The notes under the pieces: generated by a model
The model's database searches: none
What the model was told of the DNA's origin: nothing
Seen by the model: only the letters and a program-made list of their open reading frames with translations
Position numbers and translations under genes: made by a program
Shown: in pieces, positions 9,234-19,995 of the stretch
How the letters are laid out: each line of letters opens with the position of its first letter
Numbering within the stretch: position 1 is the stretch's first letter
DNA from: Pectobacterium atrosepticum
GTDB taxonomy: Bacteria > Pseudomonadota > Gammaproteobacteria > Enterobacterales > Enterobacteriaceae
Assembly (NCBI GenBank): GCA_019056595.1
Contig: CP036163.1
Span: forward strand, 4,340,001-4,404,000
Reading direction: 5' to 3'
Length of the DNA: 64,000 nucleotides

Positions 9234-10727
9234 ATGACCACGCATGTCGTTACACATCATGCCGTTACACATGTAGTCTGGCTGCGCAACGACTTGCGCA
9301 TTACCGATAATCTGGCGCTGTACGCCGCCTGTCAGGATCCGAGTGCGACTGTGCTGGCGGTATTCATTGCGACGCCCGCACAGTGGGAAAAGCACGATAT
9401 GGCGCCGCGGCAGGCTGCCTTTTTGCTAGAGAACCTGACGTTGGTACAGCATGTGCTGGCCGAGAAAGGTATCCCGCTGCATTACCACGAATGCGCGGAC
9501 TTTGCGGCGTCGGTTGACTGGCTGATGCAATTTTGTGCGGAGCAGCAGGCCACCGATCTTTTCTACAACCATCAGTATGAAATCAACGAGCGCCTGCGTG
9601 ATAAGCAGGTGAAAGATCGGCTGGCCGATAGTGTGGTTTGTCACGGTTATCATGACAGCCTGTTGCTGCCGCCGGGTAGCGTGCTGACGGGCAACGGCGA
9701 GATGTATAAAGTATTCACACCATTTCGCCAGGCTTTTATCAAGCGGCTGTTGGAAGCGGATACGACGTGCGTACCGGCACCGGATGCACGCGGTGAGCCG
9801 ATCAATAACACGGCGGAATTAGTGCCGTTTAGCTATCCGCAGTGCGAAGTGGATAGCGAGGATTTCCCCTGCGGTGAACGTGCGGCATTGCAGCAGTTAC
9901 GCCGTTTTTGCCGCGAGCAGGTGCAGGATTACGATCAACAGCGGGATTTCCCTGCGTTGCCCGGTACCAGCAAGTTGTCTCCGTATCTGGCACTTGGAAT
10001 TGTATCGCCGCGCCAATGTTTTAACCGCCTGCGTGCTGAATGCCCAGATATGCTGGAACGGCGTGAGGGCGGCGCATTTACCTGGTTTAACGAGCTAGTC
10101 TGGCGCGAATTTTACCGTCACCTGATCGTCTCTTGGCCACAACTGTGTAAGCACCGACCGTTTACTGCGTGGACGCAGTGGGTGAAATGGCGGGAATCAC
10201 CGGAGGATTTAACCGCCTGGCAACAGGGGAAAACCGGCTACCCGATCGTGGATGCAGCAATGCATCAACTGAATGAAACAGGGTGGATGCATAATCGACT
10301 GCGTATGATCTGTGCCAGTTTTCTCGTCAAAGATTTACTGATCGATTGGCGTGAAGGTGAGCGCTACTTTATGTCGCAGTTACTGGATGGCGATTTGGCG
10401 GCGAATAATGGCGGCTGGCAGTGGGCGGCGTCGACTGGCACCGATGCGGCACCTTATTTTCGTATTTTTAATCCGACAACGCAGGGCGAGCGCTTCGATC
10501 CCGATGGTCGGTTTATTCGTCACTGGCTACCCGAGCTGGCCGCGGTGCCGGATAAAGACATTCATCAGCCCCATCGTTGGGCTGACAAACAACACGTTAA
10601 GCTGAACTATCCGCTGCCAATCGTTGACCACAAAACCGCTCGTCTGGATACGCTGGCGGCGTTTGAAGCAGCAAAAAATATCGGCATGGCGAATAACGAT
10701 CGAGAAGAGAAAAGTAAGTATGCGTAA
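9234..10727 (+). CDS. phrB: Deoxyribodipyrimidine photolyase (CPD class I)
   Basis: Light-driven repair of cyclobutane pyrimidine dimers using FADH- and an antenna cofactor. The N-terminal photolyase domain starts at THVVWLRNDLRITDN; the FAD-binding domain carries WFNELVWREFYRH, TGWMHNRLRM and the conserved WQWAASTGTDAAPYFRIFNP. At 497 residues it is about 25 longer than the E. coli enzyme, with an N-terminal MTTHVVTHHA extension and a charged tail. It lies 21 bases after the ybgA-like gene; its end overlaps ybgI by 8 bases. Confidence 0.96.
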   Translation: MTTHVVTHHAVTHVVWLRNDLRITDNLALYAACQDPSATVLAVFIATPAQWEKHDMAPRQAAFLLENLTLVQHVLAEKGIPLHYHECADFAASVDWLMQFCAEQQATDLFYNHQYEINERLRDKQVKDRLADSVVCHGYHDSLLLPPGSVLTGNGEMYKVFTPFRQAFIKRLLEADTTCVPAPDARGEPINNTAELVPFSYPQCEVDSEDFPCGERAALQQLRRFCREQVQDYDQQRDFPALPGTSKLSPYLALGIVSPRQCFNRLRAECPDMLERREGGAFTWFNELVWREFYRHLIVSWPQLCKHRPFTAWTQWVKWRESPEDLTAWQQGKTGYPIVDAAMHQLNETGWMHNRLRMICASFLVKDLLIDWREGERYFMSQLLDGDLAANNGGWQWAASTGTDAAPYFRIFNPTTQGERFDPDGRFIRHWLPELAAVPDKDIHQPHRWADKQHVKLNYPLPIVDHKTARLDTLAAFEAAKNIGMANNDREEKSKYA

Positions 10728-11463
10728 TACGGAACTGGAAAGAGTCATTAACGAGAAGCTGAGTACGGAGACGTTTCAGGACTACGCGCCTAACGGTTTA
10801 CAGGTCGAGGGGCGTGCAGAAGTCAAACGTATTGTGACGGGCGTCACCGCCTCACAGGCACTGCTGGATGCTGCGGTAGAGAAGCAGGCTGATGCGATTC
10901 TGGTCCATCACGGCTATTTTTGGAAAAATGAACCGCAGATTGTCTGTGGTATGAAGCGTAACAGACTGAAAACGCTGCTGCTTAATGATATCAACCTCTA
11001 CGGCTATCATCTGCCGCTGGATGCACACCCAGAATTAGGGAACAACGCACAGCTGGCGGCGCTGCTGGAAATTCAGGTGCAGGGCATGATCGAACCACTG
11101 ATGCCGTATGGGGAGCTGGCACAGCCCATGACAGCAGAAGCGTTTTGCCGTCGTGTAGAAAAGCGCCTGGGGCGTACTGTGCTGCATTGTGGGGATAATG
11201 CACCGCAACAGATACAGCGTGTGGCCTGGTGTACCGGTGGCGGCCAAGGGTTTATTGAACAAGCGGCCCGATTCGGGGTCGATGCCTTTATTACTGGTGA
11301 AGTGTCTGAGCAAACTATCCATATCGCTCGCGAGATGGGGCTGCATTTCTTCGCTGCCGGACACCATGCCACCGAGCGCGGCGGTATTCGCGCGTTGGGC
11401 GAATGGTTAGCGGCACAACACGGTTTTGATGTGACATTTATTGATATTCCTAACCCGGCCTGA
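10720..11463 (+). CDS. ybgI: YbgI, NIF3/type 2 GTP cyclohydrolase I family protein
   Basis: 247-residue dinuclear-metal protein of the NIF3 family, with metal-ligand motifs ILVHHGYFWKNEP, GYHLPLDAHPELGNN and AGHHATERGG. The biochemical role is uncertain; the family is annotated as type 2 GTP cyclohydrolase I. The frame is open upstream inside phrB, but the ATG at 10720 (MRNTELERVI) gives exactly the E. coli length and overlaps the phrB end by 8 bases. It precedes the pxp genes by about 155 bases. Confidence 0.92.
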   Translation: MRNTELERVINEKLSTETFQDYAPNGLQVEGRAEVKRIVTGVTASQALLDAAVEKQADAILVHHGYFWKNEPQIVCGMKRNRLKTLLLNDINLYGYHLPLDAHPELGNNAQLAALLEIQVQGMIEPLMPYGELAQPMTAEAFCRRVEKRLGRTVLHCGDNAPQQIQRVAWCTGGGQGFIEQAARFGVDAFITGEVSEQTIHIAREMGLHFFAAGHHATERGGIRALGEWLAAQHGFDVTFIDIPNPA

Positions 11464-11619
11464 TGGGCTGAAAGTAGCGGTATCGCAGCTGAATGATGGC
11501 GTATTTTGTATGTTGGCATCTTTGTTGCTTAGCTTTTAAGAAGAAAATTTATCAGTAAGCAATGCTAATCATTTAACCATGTTCACCATGATGGATAAAA
11601 CGCGATTCAGGAGGAAAGA

Positions 11620-12276
11620 TTGCAACGAGCACGGTGTTATCTTCTGGGCGAGAGGGCTGTCGTACTGGAACTGGAACCGCCAATGTCGCTGGAGAGCCAG
11701 CAGCGGATATGGGGGCTTGCCGAGCGCCTGAATCACCATGAAGAGGTGCTGGAAGTGATTCCGGGTATGAACAACCTGACGGTGCTGTTGGCGCATCCGC
11801 AACAGGTGGCGCTGGATGCGATTGAACGTTTGCAGCGTTGGTGGGAAGAAAGCGAATCGCTGGTGTTTGACCCACGAGATATCGACATCCCTGTCATTTA
11901 TGGTGGAGAGGCGGGGCCAGATCTGGCAGAAGTTGCCGCTCACAGTGGCCTGACGGTGAGCCAGGTTGTGGAAGCGCATGCGGCTGCACAGTACGTGGTC
12001 TATTTTTTGGGCTTCCAACCGGGTTTTGCCTACCTTGGCGGATTAAATGAAAAACTGCATATGCCGCGTCGTGCCGAACCTCGTCTGCGCGTGCCAGAGG
12101 GATCGGTCGGGATTGGTGGTGCGCAAACGGGGATCTATCCGCTGGCAACGCCGGGCGGCTGGCAACTGATTGGACGTACATCATTGACGCTGTTCAACCC
12201 GCAAACGATGCCGCCAACGCTGTTACGCCCTGGAGATAACGTTCGGTTCCTGCCACAGAAGGAGGGCATATGCTGA
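11620..12276 (+). CDS. pxpB: 5-oxoprolinase subunit PxpB
   Basis: 218-residue subunit of the ATP-dependent 5-oxoprolinase PxpABC, which opens 5-oxoproline to glutamate. It contains the KipI/allophanate-hydrolase-subunit-1-like motifs [18 protein letters not shown] and [20 protein letters not shown]. The start is TTG at 11620, supported by a strong AGGAGG with ideal spacing. It overlaps pxpC by 7 bases. Confidence 0.93.
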   Translation: MQRARCYLLGERAVVLELEPPMSLESQQRIWGLAERLNHHEEVLEVIPGMNNLTVLLAHPQQVALDAIERLQRWWEESESLVFDPRDIDIPVIYGGEAGPDLAEVAAHSGLTVSQVVEAHAAAQYVVYFLGFQPGFAYLGGLNEKLHMPRRAEPRLRVPEGSVGIGGAQTGIYPLATPGGWQLIGRTSLTLFNPQTMPPTLLRPGDNVRFLPQKEGIC

Positions 12277-13214
12277 AAGTTATCCATGCCGGATTGCATA
12301 CTTCGGTGCAGGACGGCGGTCGCGTCGGCTTTCGCCGTTTGGGAATCAGCCAGTCAGGTGCGCTCGACCTGCCTGCTCTGAAAATGGCTAACCTGCTGGT
12401 GGGCAACGCAGAGAGCGCCGCGGCGCTGGAAATTACACTGGGCAAGTTTACTGCAACGTTCACTACGGCCTGCTGGGTGGCGCTTACCGGTGCGGACTGC
12501 CATGCCGAACTGGATGGAAAACCACTCTGGACTGGCTGGCGTTTCGCCGTGAAGCCGGGGCAAACGTTGAAAATGCGCCTGCCGCGTAACGGAATGCGCA
12601 GCTATTTGGCTCTGTCCGGCGGAGTGGATGTGCCGGAGGCGCTCGGTTCGCGCAGTACCGACTTGAAAGCCGGATTTGGTGGCTTTGACGGACGTTTACT
12701 ACTGGATGGCGATGAGCTTCCGCTGGGAACGCCGACTCGCGAACTGACGCGAGAAGTCGGGATCAAGCAGCTGTTATTCAGCAATCGCGTGCGGGCATTG
12801 CCAGGACCGGAATATCAGGAATTCAGCGAAGAGATGCAGGAGCTGTTCTGGCGAACCTCTTGGCAGTTGAGTCCGCAAAGTAACCGCATGGGATACCGTT
12901 TGTTGGGGGCGGAGCTACAGCGCACCACATCGTCAGGCAATAAACCGCGCGAGCTGCCATCACATGGGCTGCTGCCGGGCGTCGTGCAGGTTCCACATAA
13001 TGGTCACCCTATTGTGCTGCTGGCGGATGCGCAGACTACGGGCGGTTATCCGCGTATTGCGAGCGTGATCGAAGCCGACTTGTTCCATCTGGCACAAATT
13101 CGACTTGGTGAACCGATACATTTTATTCACTGTACGCCAGCTCAGGCGCAAAAAGCCGCTGACGAACAGCGGCGTTACCTCGAACAACTGGCGTGGAGGC
13201 TGCATGATTATTGA
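12270..13214 (+). CDS. pxpC: 5-oxoprolinase subunit PxpC
   Basis: 314-residue partner of PxpB (KipA/allophanate-hydrolase-subunit-2-like; biotin-dependent carboxyltransferase fold). Typical motifs are [21 protein letters not shown] near the N-terminus and the conserved [10 protein letters not shown] and [20 protein letters not shown] blocks. The start overlaps the pxpB end by 7 bases and its end overlaps pxpA by 11 bases, so pxpBCA are tightly coupled. Length matches E. coli YbgK. Confidence 0.93.
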   Translation: MLKVIHAGLHTSVQDGGRVGFRRLGISQSGALDLPALKMANLLVGNAESAAALEITLGKFTATFTTACWVALTGADCHAELDGKPLWTGWRFAVKPGQTLKMRLPRNGMRSYLALSGGVDVPEALGSRSTDLKAGFGGFDGRLLLDGDELPLGTPTRELTREVGIKQLLFSNRVRALPGPEYQEFSEEMQELFWRTSWQLSPQSNRMGYRLLGAELQRTTSSGNKPRELPSHGLLPGVVQVPHNGHPIVLLADAQTTGGYPRIASVIEADLFHLAQIRLGEPIHFIHCTPAQAQKAADEQRRYLEQLAWRLHDY

Positions 13215-13941
13215 TCTGAATGCCGATCTGGGCGAGGGCGGCGAGCATGATGAAGCGCTGCTGAAGTTGGTGACGTCTGTCAATATTGCCTGTGGATTTC
13301 ACGCCGGTGACGCCCAAACCATGCGTCAATCAGTACGTTGGGGAATCGGCTATGGGGTCACGCTTGGTGCACACCCCAGCTTTCTCGATCGTGAAAATTT
13401 TGGCCGTAAGGCGATGAATGTGCCTGCGGAAATTGTCTTTGCGCAGATGGTGTATCAGTTGGGGGCGCTCAGCGCGATCGTCGCTGTTGAAGGTGGAACG
13501 CTGTCGCACGTTAAGCCCCACGGTATGCTTTACAATCAGGCTGCGAGCGAACCGGCATTGGCTGATGCGGTAGCCAAGGCGGTTAAGGTCGTTAACCCGG
13601 CGTTGCGTTTGGTCGGGTTGGCGGGAAGTGAGTTGATTCGCGCCGGAAAACGACTCGGGCTAGAAACACGTCAGGAAGTTTTCGCCGATCGTTGCTATCT
13701 GCCAGACGGGTCGCTGGTGCCGCGCACTCAGGCTGGTGCGCTGATTAATAGCGATGAACTGGCGCTGGCGCAGACGCTGGAAATGATTCAACGCCAGCGG
13801 GTTAGGGCGATCGACGGTTCCTGGGTTAACGTACAAGCGGATACCGTGTGTATTCACGGTGATGGGCAACACGCGCTGCTGTTTGCCCGCAAGTTGCGTA
13901 ACTGCTTTAGCCAGCACCAGATAGCAGTTGCTGCGACATAA
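13204..13941 (+). CDS. pxpA: 5-oxoprolinase subunit PxpA (LamB/YcsF family)
   Basis: 245-residue TIM-barrel-like subunit that phosphorylates 5-oxoproline so that PxpBC can open the ring. It begins [20 protein letters not shown] and carries [25 protein letters not shown] and [11 protein letters not shown]. The longer frame reaching back into pxpC is rejected because the ATG at 13204 matches the E. coli length (244) and has GGAGG four bases upstream. It is followed 29 bases later by pcp. Confidence 0.94.
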   Translation: MIIDLNADLGEGGEHDEALLKLVTSVNIACGFHAGDAQTMRQSVRWGIGYGVTLGAHPSFLDRENFGRKAMNVPAEIVFAQMVYQLGALSAIVAVEGGTLSHVKPHGMLYNQAASEPALADAVAKAVKVVNPALRLVGLAGSELIRAGKRLGLETRQEVFADRCYLPDGSLVPRTQAGALINSDELALAQTLEMIQRQRVRAIDGSWVNVQADTVCIHGDGQHALLFARKLRNCFSQHQIAVAAT

Positions 13942-13970
13942 TCATTATTTTTGTATTACGGGGATAATAG

Positions 13971-14618
13971 ATGAAAACCGTTTTGATCACGGCGTTTGAA
14001 CCTTTTGAGGGCGAAGCGATTAATCCTTCATGGGAAGCGGTAAAAGACCTTCATCAGCGGGAAGTTGGCGGCGTGCGAGTAGTGGCTTGCCGTTTATCTT
14101 GCGTCTTTTATCTATCACTGGATCAGCTCTATCGTGCGATAGCCGAATGGCAGCCGGAAGTGGTGATCGCGGTGGGGCAGGCGGGCGGCCGTGCCGATAT
14201 TTCTGTCGAACGCGTGGCGATTAATATTAATGATGCCCGAATTGCGGATAACCGAGGCAACCAGCCGATTGATACGCCCGTGGTGGAAAAGGGGCCAGCG
14301 GCGTATTTCTCGACGCTACCGGTGAAAGCGCTGGTTCAGGCATTACATGTGGCGGGAATTCCAGCCTCGGTGTCGCAAACCGCAGGGACGTTTGTCTGCA
14401 ATCACGTGATGTACGGGCTTTTACACCAGTTGCACCAACAAGGTGATGTGGTCCGCGGTGGTTTTGTTCATATTCCTTATTCACCGGAACAGGCGGCACG
14501 ACATCCCGGCGAGCCGAGTATGCCAACGCCGTTAGTCACGGCGGCGCTGGAAGTGATGATTAAGCAGTTGCTGGTGCAGCAGGTTGACGTGGCGATTACT
14601 GGCGGGGCATTACATTAA
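13971..14618 (+). CDS. pcp: Pyrrolidone-carboxylate peptidase
   Basis: 215-residue C15-family cysteine peptidase that removes N-terminal pyroglutamate (5-oxoproline) from peptides. It starts [20 protein letters not shown]; the catalytic Cys lies in [11 protein letters not shown], the His in [11 protein letters not shown], and the Glu in [10 protein letters not shown]. The position directly after pxpBCA makes a functional cluster: Pcp releases 5-oxoproline and PxpABC converts it to glutamate. As I recall, E. coli K-12 has no pcp here. A GGGGATAATAG leader precedes the ATG. Confidence 0.95.
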   Translation: MKTVLITAFEPFEGEAINPSWEAVKDLHQREVGGVRVVACRLSCVFYLSLDQLYRAIAEWQPEVVIAVGQAGGRADISVERVAININDARIADNRGNQPIDTPVVEKGPAAYFSTLPVKALVQALHVAGIPASVSQTAGTFVCNHVMYGLLHQLHQQGDVVRGGFVHIPYSPEQAARHPGEPSMPTPLVTAALEVMIKQLLVQQVDVAITGGALH

Positions 14619-14670
14619 TTTAGCGAATCGCTCAGTCGCAGAGCGTCTGATTTTCAGGGAGTAGTCGAGT

Positions 14671-15462
14671 ATGCCGGAAGGGCCGGAAATTCGTCGGGCG
14701 GCCGATAAGCTGGTTGAGGCTGTCGTGGGAAAAACGCTGACGCGCGTCTGGTTTGCGTTTCCAGAACTGAAGCCGTACGAAACCGAATTGGTTGGGCAGC
14801 AGGTCAGGCAGATCGAAACACGCGGGAAGGCGCTACTGACCTATTTTAGCCACGATCGCGTGTTGTATAGCCACAATCAGCTGTATGGCGTGTGGCGAGT
14901 CGTGAATGCTGGTGAGTCGCCGGAAACGAAGCGGGATTTACGCATCCGGCTGGAGACGCAGGATCGCGCTATTCTGCTCTACAGTGCATCGGATATTGAA
15001 ATGCTGACATTGGAGACGCTCACGGCGCATCCTTTCCTGCAACGTATTGGGCCGGATGTATTGGATCTTTCTCTGACGCCAGAACAGGTGTGTGAGCGTT
15101 TGTTATTACCGCGTTTTCGTCGTCGCCAGTTCAGTGGGCTGCTGCTGGATCAGGCTTTTCTTGCTGGGCTGGGGAATTATCTGCGCGTCGAGATTCTGTG
15201 GCAGGCACAGCTGGCACCGCAGCATACGGCCTCGCAGTTGAATGAGGAACAGTTGCAAACGCTAAGTCGAGCGTTGCTGAAGATTCCTCGGTTGTCCTAC
15301 AACACGCGTGGCACCGCGGATGAAAATCGACATCATGGGGCAATTTTTTCGTTCAAGGTTTTCCATCGAGAAGGGGAAAGCTGTGAGCGCTGCGGCGGAA
15401 CCATTGAAAGAACGATGCTGTCATCACGCCCGTTTTATTGGTGCCCGCACTGCCAGAGCTAG
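14671..15462 (+). CDS. nei: Endonuclease VIII (DNA glycosylase/AP lyase)
   Basis: 263-residue Fpg/Nei-family enzyme that removes oxidised pyrimidines and cuts the abasic site. After Met removal the N-terminus is [13 protein letters not shown], giving the catalytic Pro and Glu. The C-terminal zinc finger is present as CERCGG and YWCPHCQ. The H2TH region is around [15 protein letters not shown]. Length equals E. coli Nei. It converges with gltA over a shared terminator. Confidence 0.96.
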   Translation: MPEGPEIRRAADKLVEAVVGKTLTRVWFAFPELKPYETELVGQQVRQIETRGKALLTYFSHDRVLYSHNQLYGVWRVVNAGESPETKRDLRIRLETQDRAILLYSASDIEMLTLETLTAHPFLQRIGPDVLDLSLTPEQVCERLLLPRFRRRQFSGLLLDQAFLAGLGNYLRVEILWQAQLAPQHTASQLNEEQLQTLSRALLKIPRLSYNTRGTADENRHHGAIFSFKVFHREGESCERCGGTIERTMLSSRPFYWCPHCQS

Positions 15463-15497
15463 AGCTAGTAGAGGTAAGAGAAATACGGTTCTGAAAC

Positions 15498-15528
15498 AAA
15501 AAGCCGGATAGTGATATCCGGCCTTTTT
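15498..15528. terminator. Bidirectional terminator between nei and gltA
   Basis: Stem GCCGGATA/TATCCGGC with a GTGA loop, flanked by AAAAA on the left and CTTTTT on the right, placed between the converging stops of nei and gltA. Confidence 0.85.
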
Positions 15529-15544
15529 GTACGTACTGAATGAA

Positions 15545-16831
15545 TTAATCGTGTTTCAGATTGGACGCAAAGTCACGTTTGTCGTAGCCGGTGTACAGCT
15601 GACGTGGACGGGCAATTTTGATGCCGTCGGCGTGCATTTCGCTCCAGTGCGCAATCCAGCCCACGGTACGCGCCATCGCGAAGATGACGGTAAACATGGA
15701 AGACGGAATCCCCATCGCTTTCAGGATGATACCTGAGTAGAAGTCCACGTTCGGGTACAGTTTCTTCTCAATGAAGTACGGATCGTTTAGCGCGATATGT
15801 TCTAGCTCCATCGCCACTTCCAGCAGATCATCTTTTCTGCCTAGCTCTTTCAGCACTTCATGGCAGGTTTCACGCATGACTGTGGCGCGCGGATCGTGGT
15901 TTTTGTACACACGGTGACCGAAGCCCATCAGGCGGAAGGAGTCGTTCTTGTCTTTTGCACGCTCGATAAACGCCGGGATGTGTTCCACGCTGCTGATTTC
16001 TTCCAGCATACGCAGACAGGCTTCGTTCGCGCCGCCGTGCGCCGGTCCCCACAGCGAGGCGATCCCCGCGGCGATACAGGCAAACGGGTTTGCACCAGAC
16101 GACCCCGCAGTACGCACGGTAGAAGTCGAGGCGTTTTGTTCGTGATCGGCATGCAGGATCAGAATACGGTCCATAGCCCGTTCTAGCACCGGATTCACAA
16201 CATATTCTTCACAAGGAGTGGAGAACATCATATGCAGGAAATTACCCGCGTAGGACAGGTTGTTTTTCGGATAAACAAACGGCTGGCCCAGTGAATATTT
16301 GTAGCACATCGCCGCAACGGTTGGCATTTTGGACAGCAGGCGGTAGGCCGCGATTTCGCGGTGGCGCTCAATGCTAATGTCCAATGAATCGTGGTAGAAC
16401 GCTGCCAGTGCACCGGTGACGCCACATAAGACGGCCATTGGATGTGAATCACGACGGAAACCGTGGAACAGACGGGTAATCTGCTCATGGATCATCGTGT
16501 GGCGAGTAACGGTTGTCTTAAAGGTTTCATACTGTTCTGCCGTCGGGGGTTCGCCGAACAGCAGGATGTAACAAACTTCAAGATAATTAGATTTTTCAGC
16601 CAGTTGGGCAATTGGGAAGCCACGGTGCAGCAGGATGCCTTCGTCGCCGTCGATATAGGTAATCTTGGATTCGCAAGATGCGGTAGAGGTAAAGCCGGGG
16701 TCAAATGTGAAGTAACCTTTAGAACCGAGGGGACGAATATCAATCTCATCATACCCCAATGTGCCAGATAGGACATTTAGCTCAATTGGATCTTTACCCT
16801 CTAGAGTAAGTGTTGCTTTTTTATCAGCCAT
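15545..16831 (-). CDS. gltA: Citrate synthase, type II (hexameric)
   Basis: 428-residue enzyme condensing oxaloacetate with acetyl-CoA at the entry of the TCA cycle. Active-site regions are visible as [15 protein letters not shown] and [14 protein letters not shown], with the substrate/catalytic Asp segment PNVDFYSG. The N-terminal extension of about 50 residues is typical of the NADH-inhibited proteobacterial form. AAGGAGACTGTAA precedes the ATG. It is divergent from the sdh-suc operon. Confidence 0.98.
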   Translation of the reverse strand: MADKKATLTLEGKDPIELNVLSGTLGYDEIDIRPLGSKGYFTFDPGFTSTASCESKITYIDGDEGILLHRGFPIAQLAEKSNYLEVCYILLFGEPPTAEQYETFKTTVTRHTMIHEQITRLFHGFRRDSHPMAVLCGVTGALAAFYHDSLDISIERHREIAAYRLLSKMPTVAAMCYKYSLGQPFVYPKNNLSYAGNFLHMMFSTPCEEYVVNPVLERAMDRILILHADHEQNASTSTVRTAGSSGANPFACIAAGIASLWGPAHGGANEACLRMLEEISSVEHIPAFIERAKDKNDSFRLMGFGHRVYKNHDPRATVMRETCHEVLKELGRKDDLLEVAMELEHIALNDPYFIEKKLYPNVDFYSGIILKAMGIPSSMFTVIFAMARTVGWIAHWSEMHADGIKIARPRQLYTGYDKRDFASNLKHD

Positions 16832-17220
16832 TTACAGTCTCCTTAGCGCTTTTAATTTTAAAAATTTTCACTGAAGAAATACCGTCATGCCTGCGCACCG
16901 GACGAAAAACGTCCAGTGAAACTCTGTTGTGACACAGTCGTCAAATAGGATACAGAGTAAGGCGGATAGCCGCATTCAGGATGAAAAATTCGTTCTCCAG
17001 GTAATTAGCGATCTTCAGGCAATTAACAATGCTCTGAATAGATTGTAGTCATTACCTATGATTTTTACGTGGACTCTCTTCACTGTTACATAAGTTACGC
17101 CAGTGTGGAAGTCTCGCCGTCGTGCTTTAACACATCATAAGAAATTCAATCCCCTAGTTGTAATTGAAATGTTGAACTTTTGTCAAATCAGATAATTAAT
17201 TTTATATAAATTGTGAAATT
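16832..17220. other. gltA-sdhC intergenic region, no gene seen
   Basis: The full gap is 651 bases (16832-17482). This part holds the gltA promoter side and an AT-rich stretch (around 17160-17220) with motifs such as GATAATTAATTTTATATAAA that would suit ArcA, but no site can be assigned firmly. No open frame with a credible start was found. The sdh promoter and a CRP/FNR-like site are listed separately. Confidence 0.6.
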
Positions 17221-17236
17221 CGTGATCTAAATCACT
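17221..17236 (+). promoter_or_regulatory. CRP/FNR-type site upstream of sdhC
   Basis: CGTGATCTAAATCACT: near-symmetrical, fitting CRP (TGTGA-N6-TCACA) with a mismatch at each end and also FNR-like (GTGAT-N4-ATCAC). It is centred about 80 bases before the predicted sdh start point. Catabolite and oxygen control of sdh is known in E. coli; which regulator binds here is not resolved. Confidence 0.55.
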
Positions 17237-17273
17237 GTTCGGGGCAAATGTCACCAAACAGTTTGTATGGGAA

Positions 17274-17302
17274 TTGTAATGAGAATGTGAAGGACCTATA
17301 CT
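17274..17302 (+). promoter_or_regulatory. Sigma-70 promoter of the sdhCDAB-sucABCD operon
   Basis: -35 TTGTAA (17274-17279), a 17-base spacer and -10 TATACT (17297-17302). Transcription would start near 17309, giving an untranslated leader of about 175 bases before sdhC, which is similar to the long leader known in E. coli. Confidence 0.65.
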
Positions 17303-17482
17303 CCCGCCAGGTCTCCGGAATCACCCTGCAGTAGGAGCACCCAGTATGAAAGGATCATGCGCTGTTTAGACACCGGAACGTCGATGTTTGAGCGCGTATC
17401 GTAAACCCACTCTCAGGGCTGCAACTTTCATGCTGTCTGACCTCACATCAGGCCCGGAGGAAGAAACAATAATAAAAGCTGT

Positions 17483-17872
17483 GTGGGCAAATCCGTGAAA
17501 AAACAAAGACCTGTCAATCTGGAATTGCAGACGATCCAGTTTCCCGTTACTGCGATAGCATCTATTCTTCACCGCGTCTCTGGCGTTATCACCTTTGTCG
17601 CTGTCGGTATTTTACTGTGGCTGTTAGGCACCTCTCTTTCTTCCGAGGAAGGGTTCCTGCGCGCTGCGGAAATTATGGATAGCTTCATCGTCAAGTTTAT
17701 CGTCTGGGGCATCCTCGTTGCGTTGGCTTATCACATTGTTGGTGGTATACGTCACCTATTGATGGATTTTGGCTATATAGAAGAAGACCTTGCCGCAGGT
17801 AAGCGTTCTGCAAATCTCTCATTTATTATTACTGTCGTGCTTTCAATTCTGGCTGGAGTCCTCGTATGGTAA
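17483..17872 (+). CDS. sdhC: Succinate dehydrogenase cytochrome b556 subunit
   Basis: 129-residue membrane anchor of complex II with three membrane spans. His84 in ALAYHIVGG is the expected heme b ligand, and [10 protein letters not shown] carries the quinone-site Ser/Arg region. The start is uncertain: the GTG at 17483 reproduces the E. coli length, but the clear GGAGGAA (17456-17462) is about 20 bases upstream; a GTG at 17495 is the alternative. The end overlaps sdhD by 7 bases. Confidence 0.95.
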   Translation: MGKSVKKQRPVNLELQTIQFPVTAIASILHRVSGVITFVAVGILLWLLGTSLSSEEGFLRAAEIMDSFIVKFIVWGILVALAYHIVGGIRHLLMDFGYIEEDLAAGKRSANLSFIITVVLSILAGVLVW

Positions 17873-18213
17873 GCAATGCTTCTGCGTTAGGACGCAATGG
17901 CGTACACGATTGGTTACTGATTCGCGCTTCCGCCATCGTCATTGTTCTATATGTAATTTATCTCATTGGCTTTATTGCTACGGCTGGCGACATCACTTAT
18001 GAAATCTGGCGTGGTTTCTTCGCGATGGCTCTCACCAAAGTATTCACACTGCTAACCTTATTTTCCATTCTGGTTCATGCCTGGATAGGGATGTGGCAAG
18101 TGCTGACCGACTACATTAAACCGCTGGCCTTACGCCTGACTTTACAGTTGGCGATTGTTATAGCGCTGTTGGTGTACGTCATTTATGGAACTATTGTGGT
18201 GTGGGGTGCGTGA
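17866..18213 (+). CDS. sdhD: Succinate dehydrogenase membrane anchor subunit
   Basis: 115-residue three-span anchor of complex II which, with SdhC, forms the heme and ubiquinone sites. It begins [15 protein letters not shown] and retains LIHAW-like [17 protein letters not shown], with the Asp-Tyr pair of the quinone site. Length is the same as in E. coli. The ATG overlaps the sdhC stop by 7 bases (ATGGTAA) and its own stop overlaps the sdhA ATG by one base. Confidence 0.96.
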   Translation: MVSNASALGRNGVHDWLLIRASAIVIVLYVIYLIGFIATAGDITYEIWRGFFAMALTKVFTLLTLFSILVHAWIGMWQVLTDYIKPLALRLTLQLAIVIALLVYVIYGTIVVWGA

Positions 18214-19979
18214 TGAATTTGCCAGTCAGAGAATTTGATGCAGTGGTTGTTGGTGCGGGTGGTGCAGGAATGCGCGCCGCGCTGCAAATCTCCCAAATGG
18301 GCCTGTCCTGTGCCCTGTTATCCAAAGTGTTCCCAACCCGTTCCCATACTGTGTCCGCGCAGGGCGGTATTACCGTTGCGCTGGGTAACACCCATGAAGA
18401 TAACTGGGAATGGCACATGTATGACACCGTAAAAGGGTCGGATTACATTGGCGATCAGGACGCGATTGAATATATGTGTAAAACCGGCCCGGAAGCGATT
18501 CTGGAACTGGAACACATGGGATTACCGTTCTCCCGTCTGGATGATGGCAGTATTTATCAGCGTCCGTTCGGCGGCCAATCCAAGAACTTTGGCGGTGAGC
18601 AGGCCGCACGTACCGCAGCTGCCGCTGACCGTACCGGCCATGCGCTGCTGCACACGCTGTATCAGCAGAACCTGAAAAATAACACCACTATCTTCTCCGA
18701 ATGGTATGCCCTCGATCTGGTGAAAAATCAGGATGGTGCTGTTGTCGGCTGTACGGCGATCTGTATCGAAACCGGTGAAGTGGTCTATTTCAAAGCGAAG
18801 GCGACCGTGCTGGCAACCGGTGGCGCGGGCCGTATCTACCAGTCCACCACCAATGCGCACATTAATACTGGCGACGGCGTAGGTATGGCGTTGCGTGCCG
18901 GTGTTCCGTTGCAGGACATGGAAATGTGGCAGTTCCACCCAACCGGCATTGCTGGTGCGGGTGTGCTGGTAACCGAAGGCTGCCGTGGTGAAGGTGGCTA
19001 TTTGCTGAATAAGCACGGTGAGCGTTTCATGGAACGCTACGCGCCAAATGCGAAAGATCTGGCGGGTCGTGACGTTGTTGCCCGTTCTATTATGATCGAA
19101 ATTCGTGAAGGCCGCGGCTGTGAAGGTCCGTGGGGACCGCACGCCAAGCTGAAGCTTGACCATCTGGGTAAAGACGTTCTGGAATCTCGCCTGCCGGGTA
19201 TTTTGGAACTGTCCCGTACATTTGCTCACGTCGATCCAGTGAAAGAGCCGATTCCTGTTATTCCAACCTGCCACTATATGATGGGCGGTATTCCGACCAA
19301 AGTAAGCGGTCAGGCGTTGACGGTGAATGAGAAAGGCGAGGATGTGGTGATTCCAGGGTTGTTTGCCGTGGGTGAAATTGCCTGCGTATCGGTCCATGGT
19401 GCTAACCGTCTGGGCGGTAACTCGCTGCTCGACCTAGTGGTATTCGGCCGCTCGGCGGGTATCCATCTGCGAGAGTCGTTGGAAGAGCAGGGCGAAAGTC
19501 GTGATGCCAGCGAATCTGATATTGAAGCGTCACTCGACCGCATGAATCGTTGGAACAATACGCGTTCCGGTGAAGATCCGGTTGAAATCCGCAAGGCGCT
19601 GCAATCCTGTATGCAGAATAACTTCTCGGTATTCCGTGAAGGCGATGCGATGGCCAAAGGGCTGGAAGAGCTGAAAGTGATCCGTGAGCGCCTGAAAGAC
19701 GCGCGTTTGGATGATACATCAAGCGAGTTCAACACCCAGCGCATTGAGTGTCTGGAACTGGATAACCTGATGGAAACCGCTTACGCAACGGCGGTTTCGG
19801 CTAACTTCCGTACTGAAAGCCGTGGTGCCCATAGCCGCTTTGATTACCCAGAACGTGACGATGAGAATTGGCTGTGCCATTCGTTGTATCTGCCGCAAAC
19901 CGACAGCATGACTCGCCGTGAGGTGAACATGCAGCCTAAATTGCGTGCGGCGTTCCCGCCGAAAATACGTACTTATTAA
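18213..19979 (+). CDS. sdhA: Succinate dehydrogenase flavoprotein subunit
   Basis: 588-residue FAD-containing catalytic subunit oxidising succinate to fumarate. The dinucleotide-binding motif is [13 protein letters not shown] (about residues 12-24), and His45 in SHTVSAQGG is the covalent flavin attachment. Substrate-site motifs include [20 protein letters not shown] and [14 protein letters not shown] start four codons upstream is possible, but the ATG at 18213, overlapping the sdhD stop, gives the E. coli length exactly. Confidence 0.98.
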   Translation: MNLPVREFDAVVVGAGGAGMRAALQISQMGLSCALLSKVFPTRSHTVSAQGGITVALGNTHEDNWEWHMYDTVKGSDYIGDQDAIEYMCKTGPEAILELEHMGLPFSRLDDGSIYQRPFGGQSKNFGGEQAARTAAAADRTGHALLHTLYQQNLKNNTTIFSEWYALDLVKNQDGAVVGCTAICIETGEVVYFKAKATVLATGGAGRIYQSTTNAHINTGDGVGMALRAGVPLQDMEMWQFHPTGIAGAGVLVTEGCRGEGGYLLNKHGERFMERYAPNAKDLAGRDVVARSIMIEIREGRGCEGPWGPHAKLKLDHLGKDVLESRLPGILELSRTFAHVDPVKEPIPVIPTCHYMMGGIPTKVSGQALTVNEKGEDVVIPGLFAVGEIACVSVHGANRLGGNSLLDLVVFGRSAGIHLRESLEEQGESRDASESDIEASLDRMNRWNNTRSGEDPVEIRKALQSCMQNNFSVFREGDAMAKGLEELKVIRERLKDARLDDTSSEFNTQRIECLELDNLMETAYATAVSANFRTESRGAHSRFDYPERDDENWLCHSLYLPQTDSMTRREVNMQPKLRAAFPPKIRTY

Positions 19980-19995
19980 TTGCGGAGATCAAACG

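Noticed and set aside
18522-19397. 291-codon open frame on the minus strand opposite sdhA
   Set aside because: It is the antisense shadow of a highly conserved gene; no ribosome site and low-complexity His/Thr/Asn-rich translation.
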